Below the pieces are notes generated by a model that did not search any database, was not told the DNA's origin, and worked only from the letters and a program-made list of their open reading frames with translations. From the NCBI GenBank assembly GCA_019635775.1, contig JAHBYU010000004.1, positions 205,434-269,433 of the forward strand: 64,000 bases of DNA. The letters run 5' to 3'. This DNA is from Rhizobiaceae bacterium (lineage in GTDB: Bacteria; Pseudomonadota; Alphaproteobacteria; Rhizobiales; Rhizobiaceae). Below, piece by piece: positions 51,884 through 60,716 of this stretch; position 1 is the first letter of the stretch; each line of letters begins with the position of its first letter. Both the position numbers and the translations under genes were made by a program.

Positions 51884-54271
51884 ATGTCCACCCGCAAGTT
51901 CGGCGCCCCGATCAAGCGCAACATCGATCCAAAGCTTCTGACCGGGAACGGGGCTTTCACCGACGACATAAACCTGCCAGGCGTCTTGCATGCCGCGTTC
52001 GTGCGTAGCCCGTTTGCCCGAGCCCGGATCAACGGCATCGACACGAGCTTGGCGGAGCAGGCCGATGGCGTTGTCGCCGTCTACACCTGCGACAACATCG
52101 GACATCTGGATATCGAGTTGCCGCTGCTGATCCCGCATCCGTCGATGACAGCCGCGCGAACCCAGCGTCCGCTGGCTCGCGGGGATGTCTATTATGTCGG
52201 GCAGACGGTTGCCATGGTAGTCGCAGTGGACCGCTATGTCGCGGAGGATGCGGCAAATCTGGTCGATGTCGATTACCACCCGCTCGACGTCGAGCTTGAT
52301 CTGGAAAAAGCGATCGAAGACGGAACGCCGCTGGTGCATCCGACGCATCCCAACAACATTGCAGCAGACTTTACCCAGGTGTGCGGCAACCCTGAAGCGG
52401 CCTTCGCAGAGGCCGAGCATGTCACGCGCATAAGGGTGCAGGTTGACCGCTCCACTGCGGCTGCCATGGAATGCAGGACGGTTGCTGCGCGTTACGATTC
52501 CGTGCGTGGCGAACTGACCGTCTGGGATGGCACCCAGGCGCCCCTTGGCGTGCGCGGTGGCCTCGCGTCCATTTTCGGGTTGGACGAAGACAAGGTTCGC
52601 GTCATCGCGCCCGATGTTGGCGGCGGTTTCGGCCAGAAGGTGATGTTCCCCTATCCGGACGAACTCCTCGTGCCGCATGCTGCGATTCAACTCGGCCGTC
52701 CGGTGAAATATATCGAGGACAGGCGGGAGAACTTCATCGGTTCCAACCAGGAACGCACTCAGATTCACGAGATCGAACTGTTCGCCAAAAAGAATGGCGA
52801 GGTCATCGCCCTGCGAGACAGTTTCCTGCATGATACCGGTGCGTTCATTCCTTACGGGATCGCAGTCGCGCAGGTGGCCTCGACATCGATTGCCGGACCT
52901 TACCAGATCCCCAACATCCACGTCCGGTTCCGGGCTGTGTACACGCCAACCGTACCAGTGACCCCTTATCGCGGCTGCGGTCGACCGCAGGCCTGTTTTG
53001 CGATCGAACGCGCTATGGACCAACTGGCCGAGGAACTTGGCATCGATCGCTTCGAGATCAGGCGACGTAACCTTATCCGTGACGAACAATTTCCCTATAC
53101 GCGAGAAGGGCTGCTCTTTGCAGATGGGTTACGGGTCAAGCTCGACAGCGGCCAATACACCAAGGCCCTTGAGATGGCGCGCGAGGCGATCGGCTGGGAC
53201 AATTTCGCAGCCAGTCAGGAAGCCGCGCGCAAGGAAGGCAAGGCGATCGGACTGGGACTTGCCTACTATGTCGAGGGAACCGGACTTGGTCCCTATGAAG
53301 GCGGGCACATCAAGATTCACCCGATCACCGGCAAGGTCTACGTAAATACCGGCCTGACATCGCAAGGGCAGGGACATGACACCGTGTTCGCCCAGATCGT
53401 CTCCGACCAGCTTGGCGTCGCCGTCGAGGACGTGATCGTGGTGGAGGGAGACACGGGCACCTTTGAATGGGGTGTTGCGACCTTCGCCAGCCGTGCGGCC
53501 GTGGTTTCGGGCAATGCGATCCACAAGACAGCGATCAAGGTTCGGGAGCAGACCATCAAGGCCGCGGCGAACATGCTTGAGGCCGACCCCGCCGACATTG
53601 AACTTGAGGATGGCCACGCTGTCGTTGCAGGTACGGACCGCAAGGTCTCGCTTGCCGCCATCGCCACTGCGACCAATCCTCTGCGCTACGCGTTCAACTC
53701 GGCTGCACAGGCTGCGACACAGTTCGCTCCCGCCAGCCGTCACGACGGGCCGCCGCTGATCGATGGCCAGCATCCCGGCCTGGAGGCGACGGATTACTTC
53801 AGCCCGGAATGCGCAACGTGGGCCTATGGCGTTCATGCCGCGATCGTCGAGATCGACCGGGACACCTGCGACGTCGAGGTCAAGAAGTACATCTGCATCC
53901 ACGACTGCGGGAACATGATCAATCCTGTGATTGTCGACGGCCAGGTGATGGGTGGATTCGCGCAAGGCATCGGCGGCGCGCTCTACGAGCGGATCGAGTA
54001 CGATACCGAGGGCAATCCGACGAACGCTAACTTCGTCGACTTCCTCATTCCCTATGCGACCGAAGTGCCGGCGATCGAGATATCGCACCTCGAAACGCCT
54101 TCACCGCTCAATCCCCTTGGCGTCAAGGGCGTGGGGGAGGCAGGCTGCATCGCGGTGGGCGCGACATTGGCTTCAGGCATTGAGGATGCGCTCAGGCCTT
54201 TCGGGGGAAAGAAATTCCACCAGACACCGATCACGCCGAGCATGATCTTCGGCGCGATTTCCAACGGATGA
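51884..54271 (+). CDS. Molybdenum hydroxylase large subunit (CoxL-like, form II)
   Basis: 795 aa. Holds the molybdopterin cofactor and active site. GGGFGQK (about 246-252) binds the cofactor; the catalytic Glu is in KGVGEAG near residue 752. The active-site loop reads PYRGCGRPQ (361-369) rather than the AYxCSFR of true aerobic CO dehydrogenase, so CO is not the expected substrate; the usual form II loop is AYRGAGR. Such enzymes typically hydroxylate carbons of N-heterocycles. The substrate is probably imported by the BMP transporter encoded downstream. Confidence 0.92.
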   Translation: MSTRKFGAPIKRNIDPKLLTGNGAFTDDINLPGVLHAAFVRSPFARARINGIDTSLAEQADGVVAVYTCDNIGHLDIELPLLIPHPSMTAARTQRPLARGDVYYVGQTVAMVVAVDRYVAEDAANLVDVDYHPLDVELDLEKAIEDGTPLVHPTHPNNIAADFTQVCGNPEAAFAEAEHVTRIRVQVDRSTAAAMECRTVAARYDSVRGELTVWDGTQAPLGVRGGLASIFGLDEDKVRVIAPDVGGGFGQKVMFPYPDELLVPHAAIQLGRPVKYIEDRRENFIGSNQERTQIHEIELFAKKNGEVIALRDSFLHDTGAFIPYGIAVAQVASTSIAGPYQIPNIHVRFRAVYTPTVPVTPYRGCGRPQACFAIERAMDQLAEELGIDRFEIRRRNLIRDEQFPYTREGLLFADGLRVKLDSGQYTKALEMAREAIGWDNFAASQEAARKEGKAIGLGLAYYVEGTGLGPYEGGHIKIHPITGKVYVNTGLTSQGQGHDTVFAQIVSDQLGVAVEDVIVVEGDTGTFEWGVATFASRAAVVSGNAIHKTAIKVREQTIKAAANMLEADPADIELEDGHAVVAGTDRKVSLAAIATATNPLRYAFNSAAQAATQFAPASRHDGPPLIDGQHPGLEATDYFSPECATWAYGVHAAIVEIDRDTCDVEVKKYICIHDCGNMINPVIVDGQVMGGFAQGIGGALYERIEYDTEGNPTNANFVDFLIPYATEVPAIEISHLETPSPLNPLGVKGVGEAGCIAVGATLASGIEDALRPFGGKKFHQTPITPSMIFGAISNG

Positions 54272-54361
54272 ACGAGGCTCCGATCGAGTGGCCATCGGGG
54301 CTGAAAACAAGACGGGTTGGCTACGCAAACAATAACAAGGTCAAACTCGAAGGAGCATGAA

Positions 54362-55447
54362 ATGGGCATGACTCGACTCTCATCAACGCTGGCATGGGGA
54401 CTGGCGTTATCCGTTGTCCCGGCCGTCATCCACGCCGAGCCTTTCAAACTGGAAGGCGATCCAAACCCCGCTCTCGTCATCTTTTCGCAAAAGAACGACG
54501 GAGGCTGGTCGCAGTCTCTGGATGAGGCACGCGCCAAGGTCGAAAAAGAACTCGGGATAACCATCCCGGTGGTGGAGAACGTACCCGAAAATGCGACCGC
54601 GATCCGTCCTGCGGTGGAGCTTTTCATCGACCGTGGCTCGAATATCATCATCGGATCGGCCTTCGGATATTCCGATACCTTCCTCGAACTCGCCAAGCAG
54701 TACCCGAACGTCGCGTTCATCAATCCGGCGGGTACAACCAACGCTGCAAACCTGCAGTCGATCTACGGCCGTACCTACGAATCTCAGTATCTTTGCGGCA
54801 TGGCGGCTGGTGCCCTTTCGAAAAGCGGAAAGATCGGCTTCGTGGCCGCAAATCCGTTTGGCCTCGTCAACTGGACGGTTAACGCCTATGCGCTGGGCGC
54901 GCAGAAGATCAATCCTGACGCCACTGTCACAGTGGTTTTCACCGGTGCCTGGAACGATCCTGTCAAGGAACGCGCTGCTACCGAAGCACTGATCGAGCAG
55001 GGGATTGACGTTGTCGGTCAGCACGTCGATTCGCCGACGCCGCAGATCGTGGCCCAGGAGAAGGGCGTATACGGAACGGGCCATCATCGCGACCTTAGCG
55101 AATTCAGCACTGCCACACAGTGCTCGTCGGTCTGGGTCTGGGACAAGTACCTGACGCCGACCATCCAGAAGATCGCCGCTGGCGAGTGGGAGACATCCCC
55201 CTACGGCGCCTTCCTCTCGATCAAGGAAGGCGGAACGGATATCGCCTGCTGCGGTGACGCCGTTTCCGAAGACGTCAAAAAGCAGATCATGGACGAGCGC
55301 CAGGCGATCATTGACGGAAAACAAGTCTATGCCGGTCCTCTTTCCGACCGGGACGGCAAGGAGCGGGTCAAGGAGGGCGAGGTTCTGTCCGACGCGGATC
55401 TCTGGGGCATGGACTGGTACGTCAAAGGCGTCATCAGCCAGCAATGA
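54362..55447 (+). CDS. BMP-family ABC transporter substrate-binding protein
   Basis: 361 aa. Basic-membrane-protein (PnrA/BmpA) family; characterised members bind purine or pyrimidine nucleosides. A Sec signal MGMTRLSSTLAWGLALSVVP with cleavage near IHA precedes it; there is no lipobox cysteine. Typical stretches: NDGGWSQSLDEARAKVEKEL, NIIIGSAFGYSDTFLELAK, FVAANPFGLVNW. ATG 54362 has AAGGAG upstream. It would bring a nucleoside, base or similar heterocycle to the permeases, fitting the hydroxylase. It overlaps the ATPase gene by ATGA. Confidence 0.9.
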   Translation: MGMTRLSSTLAWGLALSVVPAVIHAEPFKLEGDPNPALVIFSQKNDGGWSQSLDEARAKVEKELGITIPVVENVPENATAIRPAVELFIDRGSNIIIGSAFGYSDTFLELAKQYPNVAFINPAGTTNAANLQSIYGRTYESQYLCGMAAGALSKSGKIGFVAANPFGLVNWTVNAYALGAQKINPDATVTVVFTGAWNDPVKERAATEALIEQGIDVVGQHVDSPTPQIVAQEKGVYGTGHHRDLSEFSTATQCSSVWVWDKYLTPTIQKIAAGEWETSPYGAFLSIKEGGTDIACCGDAVSEDVKKQIMDERQAIIDGKQVYAGPLSDRDGKERVKEGEVLSDADLWGMDWYVKGVISQQ

Positions 55448-57003
55448 ATGCCATGACGGGCCACATGCGGGACACCGCCCGCCTCGGCCTGGGCGCTTCC
55501 GATGCCCCGCCGGCCCTGTCGCTGGCGGGCGTATCGAAGACCTTTGGTGATTTCGCTGCGCTGAGTGGCGTGGATTTCGACCTCCGAGCGGGAGAAATCC
55601 ACGCCCTTCTAGGGGAGAATGGCGCCGGCAAGTCCACACTGATGAACATCGTGGCGGGTATCTACACGCCGGACAGCGGAACGGTATCGCTGCATGGCCA
55701 ACCGGTGGTCATTCAGGGTCCCTCCGACGCCCAGCAAATGGGCGTCGGCATGGTGCATCAACACTACAAGCTCGTGAAGCCGTTCACCGGACTTGAGAAT
55801 ATCCTGCTTTCCCACCCGCAAGGATCTTTCAGGGCAGCGCGGGAACGAATTCTGGTGCTCACCAAGGAGGCGGTCGACCGTATCGGATTCGACGTCGACC
55901 TGAACAAGCCGGTCGAACACATGTCCGTCTCCGAGCAGCAGCGCATCGAGATACTCAAAGTGCTTGTCGCGGGCGCGAAGGTGATCATCCTTGATGAGCC
56001 GACCGCCGTGCTGACGGACACAGAATCGGCGCGACTGTTCGAGGCGATGCACAACCTTGCGCGGGAGGGTCACCCGATCGTGCTTGTCACGCACAAATTG
56101 TCCGAGGCCCTAAACCATGCCGACCGCATCACGGTAATGCGGGGAGGCAAGGTGGTGCGCACGGTCCTTCCTTCCGAAGTCGGCGAAGCGGAACTCACCG
56201 AACTCATCGTCGGCAGCACGATCGGCAGTCGTGGATACAAGGGCTGCACGCCCGGAGCGCCGGTGCTCAAGCTTCGCGCCATCGAGCGCCACGACAGTCG
56301 TGGCGGCGCTCTGCGCAACCTGACCTTTGATGTCCGGGCAGGGGAAATCTACGGTATCGCAGGCGTGGGCGGTAACGGGCAAAACGCCCTTGTCGAGGTC
56401 ATTACCGGTCTGGGCACGGCAGATGCCGGCAACATCTGGCTGCAGGGATATGGCGACGTGACCAACCGCCCTTCCGAACAGATGCGCCGGTGCGGGATTG
56501 CTTGCATACCGTCCGACCGGCAGTCGGATGCCTTGGCCGGCGAACTCCGCATCGCGGACAACTATGCGATAGGTGGAGTTATCAAAGGACTTTACGGCTC
56601 CGTCTTGAAAGTCGATCGTCGCCGCATCGAGGCCGATACGCGCGAGGCGATCCGGCGTTTCGAGGTCATGGGTGTGCGGAGCGCACACCAGAAGGCTGGG
56701 CTCCTGTCAGGAGGCAATGCCCAGAAGCTGGTGATCGCCCGCGAATTTTCGGGCGAACCCACGTTGATCCTTGCGCATTCGCCGAGCCGCGGCCTCGACG
56801 TCCGCGCATCTTCAGCGATCCATGATCATCTGCGCGCTGCTCGAGACAGGGGAGCGGGCGTTATCCTGATCAGCGAGGATCTGGATGAGGTCCTTATGTT
56901 GGCGGACCGCATTGGCGTCATGAACAGAGGGTCAATCGTCGCGGAGTTCGAAGTGCCGGCGGATAGGCAGGCGATCGGAAAGGCTATGGTGGGTCATGGC
57001 TGA
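55444..57003 (+). CDS. BMP-type ABC transporter ATP-binding protein
   Basis: 519 aa, two ABC halves. The N-terminal Walker A is GENGAGKST, signature SVSEQQRIE and Walker B ILDEPTAVL. The C-terminal half has degenerate Walker A GVGGNGQNA, signature LLSGGNAQKL and LAHSPSRGLDV in place of a normal Walker B, which is common in YufO/NupO-type ATPases. It should energise import through the two permeases. It overlaps the first permease gene by eight bases. Confidence 0.9.
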   Translation: MNAMTGHMRDTARLGLGASDAPPALSLAGVSKTFGDFAALSGVDFDLRAGEIHALLGENGAGKSTLMNIVAGIYTPDSGTVSLHGQPVVIQGPSDAQQMGVGMVHQHYKLVKPFTGLENILLSHPQGSFRAARERILVLTKEAVDRIGFDVDLNKPVEHMSVSEQQRIEILKVLVAGAKVIILDEPTAVLTDTESARLFEAMHNLAREGHPIVLVTHKLSEALNHADRITVMRGGKVVRTVLPSEVGEAELTELIVGSTIGSRGYKGCTPGAPVLKLRAIERHDSRGGALRNLTFDVRAGEIYGIAGVGGNGQNALVEVITGLGTADAGNIWLQGYGDVTNRPSEQMRRCGIACIPSDRQSDALAGELRIADNYAIGGVIKGLYGSVLKVDRRRIEADTREAIRRFEVMGVRSAHQKAGLLSGGNAQKLVIAREFSGEPTLILAHSPSRGLDVRASSAIHDHLRAARDRGAGVILISEDLDEVLMLADRIGVMNRGSIVAEFEVPADRQAIGKAMVGHG

Positions 57004-58093
57004 GATCGCGGTTCCGAAGGCTGCTGCGCGGCGTGGCTTCTTTGGCCGCTTCAATCTCGAAGTGCGGGGACATATGCCGATTGCGCAGCAGGTGCTGGTG
57101 GTGAGCGCCGGTATCCTGCTCGGACTATTGCTCTCGGCCTTGCTCCTGATCGCGTCGGGGGTGAAACCCTCCGGTCTGGCAAACGAATTCATCGTCGCCA
57201 TCTTCTCGAGCAAGAGGAACGTGGCTGCGGTGCTTTCGTATGCCGCTCCGCTGACCATCGTTGGTCTTGCCGCCACGCTCGCCTTTAAGGCGCGCTTCTG
57301 GAACATCGGCATCGAGGGACAGATCATCTTTGGCGCAATCGGGGCGACGCTGGTCGCCAATTCCGACTTCGGGCCTGCCTCGATGCGCATCGTGACGATG
57401 GCGCTTGCCGCGATGGTCGCCGGCATGCTCTGGATCGCGCTGCCGCTGTTCCTGAAGATCAGGCTGCAGGTGAATGAAATCATCAGCACCCTGCTGATGA
57501 ATTACATCGCCTTCAACTTTCTCCTGCATCTGCTCTATGGCTCATGGAAGGATCCGCAGAGCGCGTTTCCGAACTCAAAGCTCTTTGACGATGTCGAACG
57601 GTTGATGCCTGTCGGCTGGCAAAACCTCAACCTTTCCGTGCCGATCGCCATCGTGCTGGTGCTTTGCGTGGCATGGCTGCTCGGAATGAGCCGATATGGC
57701 TTCCTCCTGAACTTCGTCTATTCCAATGCACGCATGGCGAGGGCGATGGGAGTGCGGATCGCCGGCCTGACGGTGCTGTTTGCACTCGCATCCGGCGCGC
57801 TGTCAGGGTTCGGCGGTTTCATGATCAGCACGGGCATCGAGAGCCGCCTCACGCAGTCATTTTTCATAGGATACGGCTTTTCCGGAATCCTCATTGCCTT
57901 CCTTGCCAGAAACAATCCGTTTGCGGTCGCCTTCTTTGCAATCCTGATTGCCGTCCTGATGGTCGCCGGCCAAAGCCTCCAGGTTTTCTACCAGATCCCC
58001 TTTGCGATGGTTCAGCTTATCCAGGCGATCATCGTGATCTGCGTGGCCGCTTCCGAGTTCTTCATCCACTACCGGATCAGAATGGTGGGATAG
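56996..58093 (+). CDS. BMP-type ABC transporter permease 1
   Basis: 365 aa with about nine hydrophobic segments; BPD_transp_2 family, YufP/NupP-like. LAFKARFWNIGIEGQIIFGAI (about residue 94) and INEIISTLLMNYIA-like VNEIISTLLMNYIAFN are family motifs. A ~20-residue N-terminal cytoplasmic extension precedes the first segment. It begins eight bases before the ATPase stop. The second permease gene follows after seven bases. Confidence 0.9.
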   Translation: MAEIAVPKAAARRGFFGRFNLEVRGHMPIAQQVLVVSAGILLGLLLSALLLIASGVKPSGLANEFIVAIFSSKRNVAAVLSYAAPLTIVGLAATLAFKARFWNIGIEGQIIFGAIGATLVANSDFGPASMRIVTMALAAMVAGMLWIALPLFLKIRLQVNEIISTLLMNYIAFNFLLHLLYGSWKDPQSAFPNSKLFDDVERLMPVGWQNLNLSVPIAIVLVLCVAWLLGMSRYGFLLNFVYSNARMARAMGVRIAGLTVLFALASGALSGFGGFMISTGIESRLTQSFFIGYGFSGILIAFLARNNPFAVAFFAILIAVLMVAGQSLQVFYQIPFAMVQLIQAIIVICVAASEFFIHYRIRMVG

Positions 58094-58100
58094 GACGGAC

Positions 58101-59033
58101 ATGGATTTCCTCGTCAACTGGCTGGCCAACGTTCCGGGTTTTGCCGTGCCCTTTGCGCTGGCTGCTCTCGGGCTCATAGTCTGCGAGAAATCCGGCGTTC
58201 TGAACCTTGGCGCGGAAGGCTACATGCTCGCCGGTGCGATGGCCGGCGCGGGCGCAATGCTGTCGCTTGATGTGCATCCGCTTGTAGCCCTGGGTATCGC
58301 TGCGCTGTTTTCCGCACTCCTGTCGCTGCTTTTTGCGTTGCTTGTGATCACTCTTCGCGTGAACCAGGTGATATCGGGACTCGTCATCGTCTTCTTCGCA
58401 CAAGGCTTGACGGCATTGATCGCGACAAGTCAGGGGTGGACTAATCGGTCTTTTTCGGGACTGGGCGAGTTGAATTTCGGTCCCCTGTCGACGCTGCCTG
58501 TGGTCGGACGAATTTTCTTTCAGCAGGACATCGTCGTCTACCTCACGGTTCTTGTCTTCGCCGTCACGGTGCATGTGCTGCGCGCAACGCATGTCGGGAT
58601 GCGGCTTCGCGCGGTCGGTGAGAACCCGGAGGCGGCGGACGCAGCTGGCATACCAGTTGGCCTATACCGGCTTGGCGCCGTGGTCGTAGGATGCATGCTT
58701 ATCGGGTTGGCGGGTGGCTACCTGACGGTCGCCGTTTCAAAGATCTGGGTAGACGGTATGTCGGGCGGGAGGGGCTGGATAGCCATTGCTCTCGTCATAT
58801 TCGCCCGCTGGCAGCCCTGGTCGGCTTTGGCTGGTGCCGTCATCTTCGGCTGCATAGAGGCGCTTATTCCACGAATGGCGGCGATAGGCCTGCAACTTCC
58901 GCAATATTTCGTTCTGATGCTGCCCTATGTGGTGACGCTTGGCGTCATGGTCTGGACCAGCCTCTCCGCCAGCCGCCACAGCGGCCAGCCCGGCGCTCTT
59001 GGGCAGCCCTTCGTTCGAGAGGAACGCCGCTAG
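58101..59033 (+). CDS. BMP-type ABC transporter permease 2
   Basis: 310 aa, about nine hydrophobic segments, YufQ/NupQ-like. Near the start it has GLIVCEKSGVLNLGAEGYML, then LRVNQVISGLVIVFFAQGL and VGENPEAADAAGIPVG, all typical of this permease subfamily. It forms the heterodimeric channel with permease 1. It ends the Mo hydroxylase/transporter operon; about 190 bases follow before the sulfide cluster. Confidence 0.9.
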   Translation: MDFLVNWLANVPGFAVPFALAALGLIVCEKSGVLNLGAEGYMLAGAMAGAGAMLSLDVHPLVALGIAALFSALLSLLFALLVITLRVNQVISGLVIVFFAQGLTALIATSQGWTNRSFSGLGELNFGPLSTLPVVGRIFFQQDIVVYLTVLVFAVTVHVLRATHVGMRLRAVGENPEAADAAGIPVGLYRLGAVVVGCMLIGLAGGYLTVAVSKIWVDGMSGGRGWIAIALVIFARWQPWSALAGAVIFGCIEALIPRMAAIGLQLPQYFVLMLPYVVTLGVMVWTSLSASRHSGQPGALGQPFVREERR

Positions 59034-59131
59034 GCCCCTATTTGGCCAATCCTTCCCGGCAGGCCACGCTCAGTCGAGCTTCATATGCCATCGGCATTCG
59101 GCCCGTCGGCGCTGAGCGCCGCGCGGCAATA

Positions 59132-59157
59132 ATTGCAAAAAAAATATTGCAAAAAAA
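59132..59157 (+). promoter_or_regulatory. Tandem ATTGCAAAAAAA repeat upstream of sulfide operon
   Basis: ATTGC followed by eight A (59132-59144) and ATTGC followed by seven A (59146-59157) stand side by side, in the only AT-rich stretch of the gap before the MBL gene. It may be an A-tract UP element or the BigR binding region, as known BigR sites are AT-rich. Confidence 0.4.
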
Positions 59158-59221
59158 CGATATCAACTGTATCTGACAGTCAGCCGCCATGCGGCTGGTC
59201 AGAAAGAACAAGGGAAGTCCG

Positions 59222-60106
59222 ATGCCTGCCAAGCCCGAAGTCACCGGTTTCTTCGATTCGCGTACATGGTCTATCCAGTACGTGGTCGCGGATCCTGAGA
59301 CGAAGAAGTGCGCGATCATCGATCCGGTGCTCGACTATGACGAGAAGTCGGCTGCGACTGCGACTGTCCATGCCGACAACATACTGAAGTTCATCGCTGA
59401 CAAAGGTTACCAAGTCGAGTGGATTCTCGACACTCACCCACATGCCGACCACTTCTCGGCAGCCGCCTACCTTAAGGACAAGACCGGCGCTCCGACAGGA
59501 ATCGGGGAGAAGGTTGTCGAGGTGCAGAAACTCTGGAAGGAATTCTACAACTGGCCTGATTTTCCGGCGGACGGTTCGCAGTGGGACAAGCTTTTCGCTG
59601 ATGGGGAGGCCTTCAAGGTAGGTAACATCCCTGCCAAGGTGATGTTCTCTCCTGGCCACACCCTGGCCTCGATCACCTACGTTATCGGCGATGCGGCTTT
59701 CGTCCATGACACGCTGTTCATGCCCGATTCAGGCACGGCCCGTGCTGATTTCCCCGGCGGCTCGGCAAAGGTGCTCTGGAAGTCGATACAGGACATCCTG
59801 GCCCTTCCTGACGACACACGTGTCTTTACGGGCCACGACTACCAGCCTGGCGGCCGTGAGCCGTTGTGGGAGTCGACCGTGGCCGAACAGAAGGCCAAGA
59901 ATATTCATATGTCGGTCTACAAGACCGAAAGCGAGTTCGTGACCGCGCGCGAGGCGCGCGACAAGACTCTCGCCATGCCCAAGCTGATCCTCCATGCCCT
60001 CCAGATCAACACCAATGCCGGAAGACTGCCGGATCCGGAGGACAATGGCAGGCGATATCTCAAGATTCCCTTGAACCTCCTCGAAGGTGCGGCGTGGGGT
60101 AGTTGA
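59222..60106 (+). CDS. Metallo-beta-lactamase-fold persulfide dioxygenase-like protein (Blh/SDO)
   Basis: 294 aa. Mononuclear-iron MBL-fold sulfur dioxygenase family (ETHE1/Blh), which oxidises glutathione persulfide to sulfite. Metal-binding THPHADHFSAAAYL (about 68-81), the SPGHT loop and FTGHDY are present. ATG 59222 is preceded by AAGGGAAG; a 59189 start is possible but the domain begins right after 59222. In the classical bigR operon this domain is fused to a DUF442 domain; here that domain is a separate gene at 61635. The stop overlaps the bigR start by one base. Confidence 0.88.
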   Translation: MPAKPEVTGFFDSRTWSIQYVVADPETKKCAIIDPVLDYDEKSAATATVHADNILKFIADKGYQVEWILDTHPHADHFSAAAYLKDKTGAPTGIGEKVVEVQKLWKEFYNWPDFPADGSQWDKLFADGEAFKVGNIPAKVMFSPGHTLASITYVIGDAAFVHDTLFMPDSGTARADFPGGSAKVLWKSIQDILALPDDTRVFTGHDYQPGGREPLWESTVAEQKAKNIHMSVYKTESEFVTAREARDKTLAMPKLILHALQINTNAGRLPDPEDNGRRYLKIPLNLLEGAAWGS

Positions 60107-60429
60107 TGGATGCGATGCTGCTCTCCGACGAAGTGCGCGAGCTTAAGACGAAGGTTGGCGAGGCGTCGGCCTTTCTGAAGAAGCTTTCCAATCCGGATCG
60201 TCTGATGGTCGCCTGCGCGCTTATCGAAGGCGAGCGTTCGGTCCGCGAGCTGGAAGATGCGCTCGGTATACGTCAGCCCGGTCTGTCGCAACAGCTCGCC
60301 GAGCTGCGGGAGGCGGGTCTCATCTCAGGACGCAAGGAAGGCAAGCAGGTTTTCTACCGGCTTGCAGATTCACGCGTGGAAACGTTCGTCCACACGATGC
60401 ATCGGCTGTTCTGCAAGCAGGTATTCTGA
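60106..60429 (+). CDS. bigR: ArsR-family sulfide/persulfide-responsive repressor BigR
   Basis: 107 aa ArsR winged helix. The recognition region reads SVRELEDALGIRQPGLSQQL and wing SGRKEGKQVFYRL. Two cysteines, Cys37 and Cys103, are placed like the pair that forms a di- or polysulfide bond in Xylella and related BigR/SqrR proteins, releasing DNA when sulfide is present. Gene context (persulfide dioxygenase, YeeE permeases, rhodanese-like protein) supports the name. TGATG coupling to the dioxygenase gene. Confidence 0.87.
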   Translation: MDAMLLSDEVRELKTKVGEASAFLKKLSNPDRLMVACALIEGERSVRELEDALGIRQPGLSQQLAELREAGLISGRKEGKQVFYRLADSRVETFVHTMHRLFCKQVF

Positions 60430-60494
60430 CCCACTCGGGCTTTGTGAACAGCAAGCGAGTGTTTCAGCCGCCGAATTCTCGAAAGGAAATGGCC

Positions 60495-60716
60495 ATGAAA
60501 GTAAATGTCGGAACGCCTGATCGCATTGCCCGTCTTGTCGTCGGTGTGCTGCTGCTACTCGCTCCATTCTTCACCGGATGGGCAATCTTCGCCAATCCTC
60601 TCTGGAGCTGGATTTTCGTGGTCGTCGGGCTGGTTCTAACCCTGACCGGATTGGTTCGCTTCTGTCCGGCCTACTCTATCTTCAACCTGTCGACATCGGG
60701 GAGACGCTCACGATGA
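60495..60716 (+). CDS. DUF2892/YgaP-like small membrane protein
   Basis: 73 aa. Two hydrophobic segments (about 12-30 and 35-53) and the start MKVNVGTPDRIARLVVG match the DUF2892 transmembrane domain found at the C-terminus of YgaP rhodanese. The cysteine in VRFCPAYSIF is conserved in this group. ATG 60495 is preferred over 60489 because AAAGGA then lies at a proper distance. It overlaps the first YeeE-type gene by four bases and probably serves sulfur handling at the membrane. Confidence 0.82.
   Translation: MKVNVGTPDRIARLVVGVLLLLAPFFTGWAIFANPLWSWIFVVVGLVLTLTGLVRFCPAYSIFNLSTSGRRSR

Noticed and set aside
51340-54271. Calling the Mo hydroxylase an aerobic CO dehydrogenase
   Set aside because: The active-site loop is PYRGCGRPQ, not AYxCSFR, and the context is heterocycle/amide metabolism. 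Only the subunit order is cox-like.
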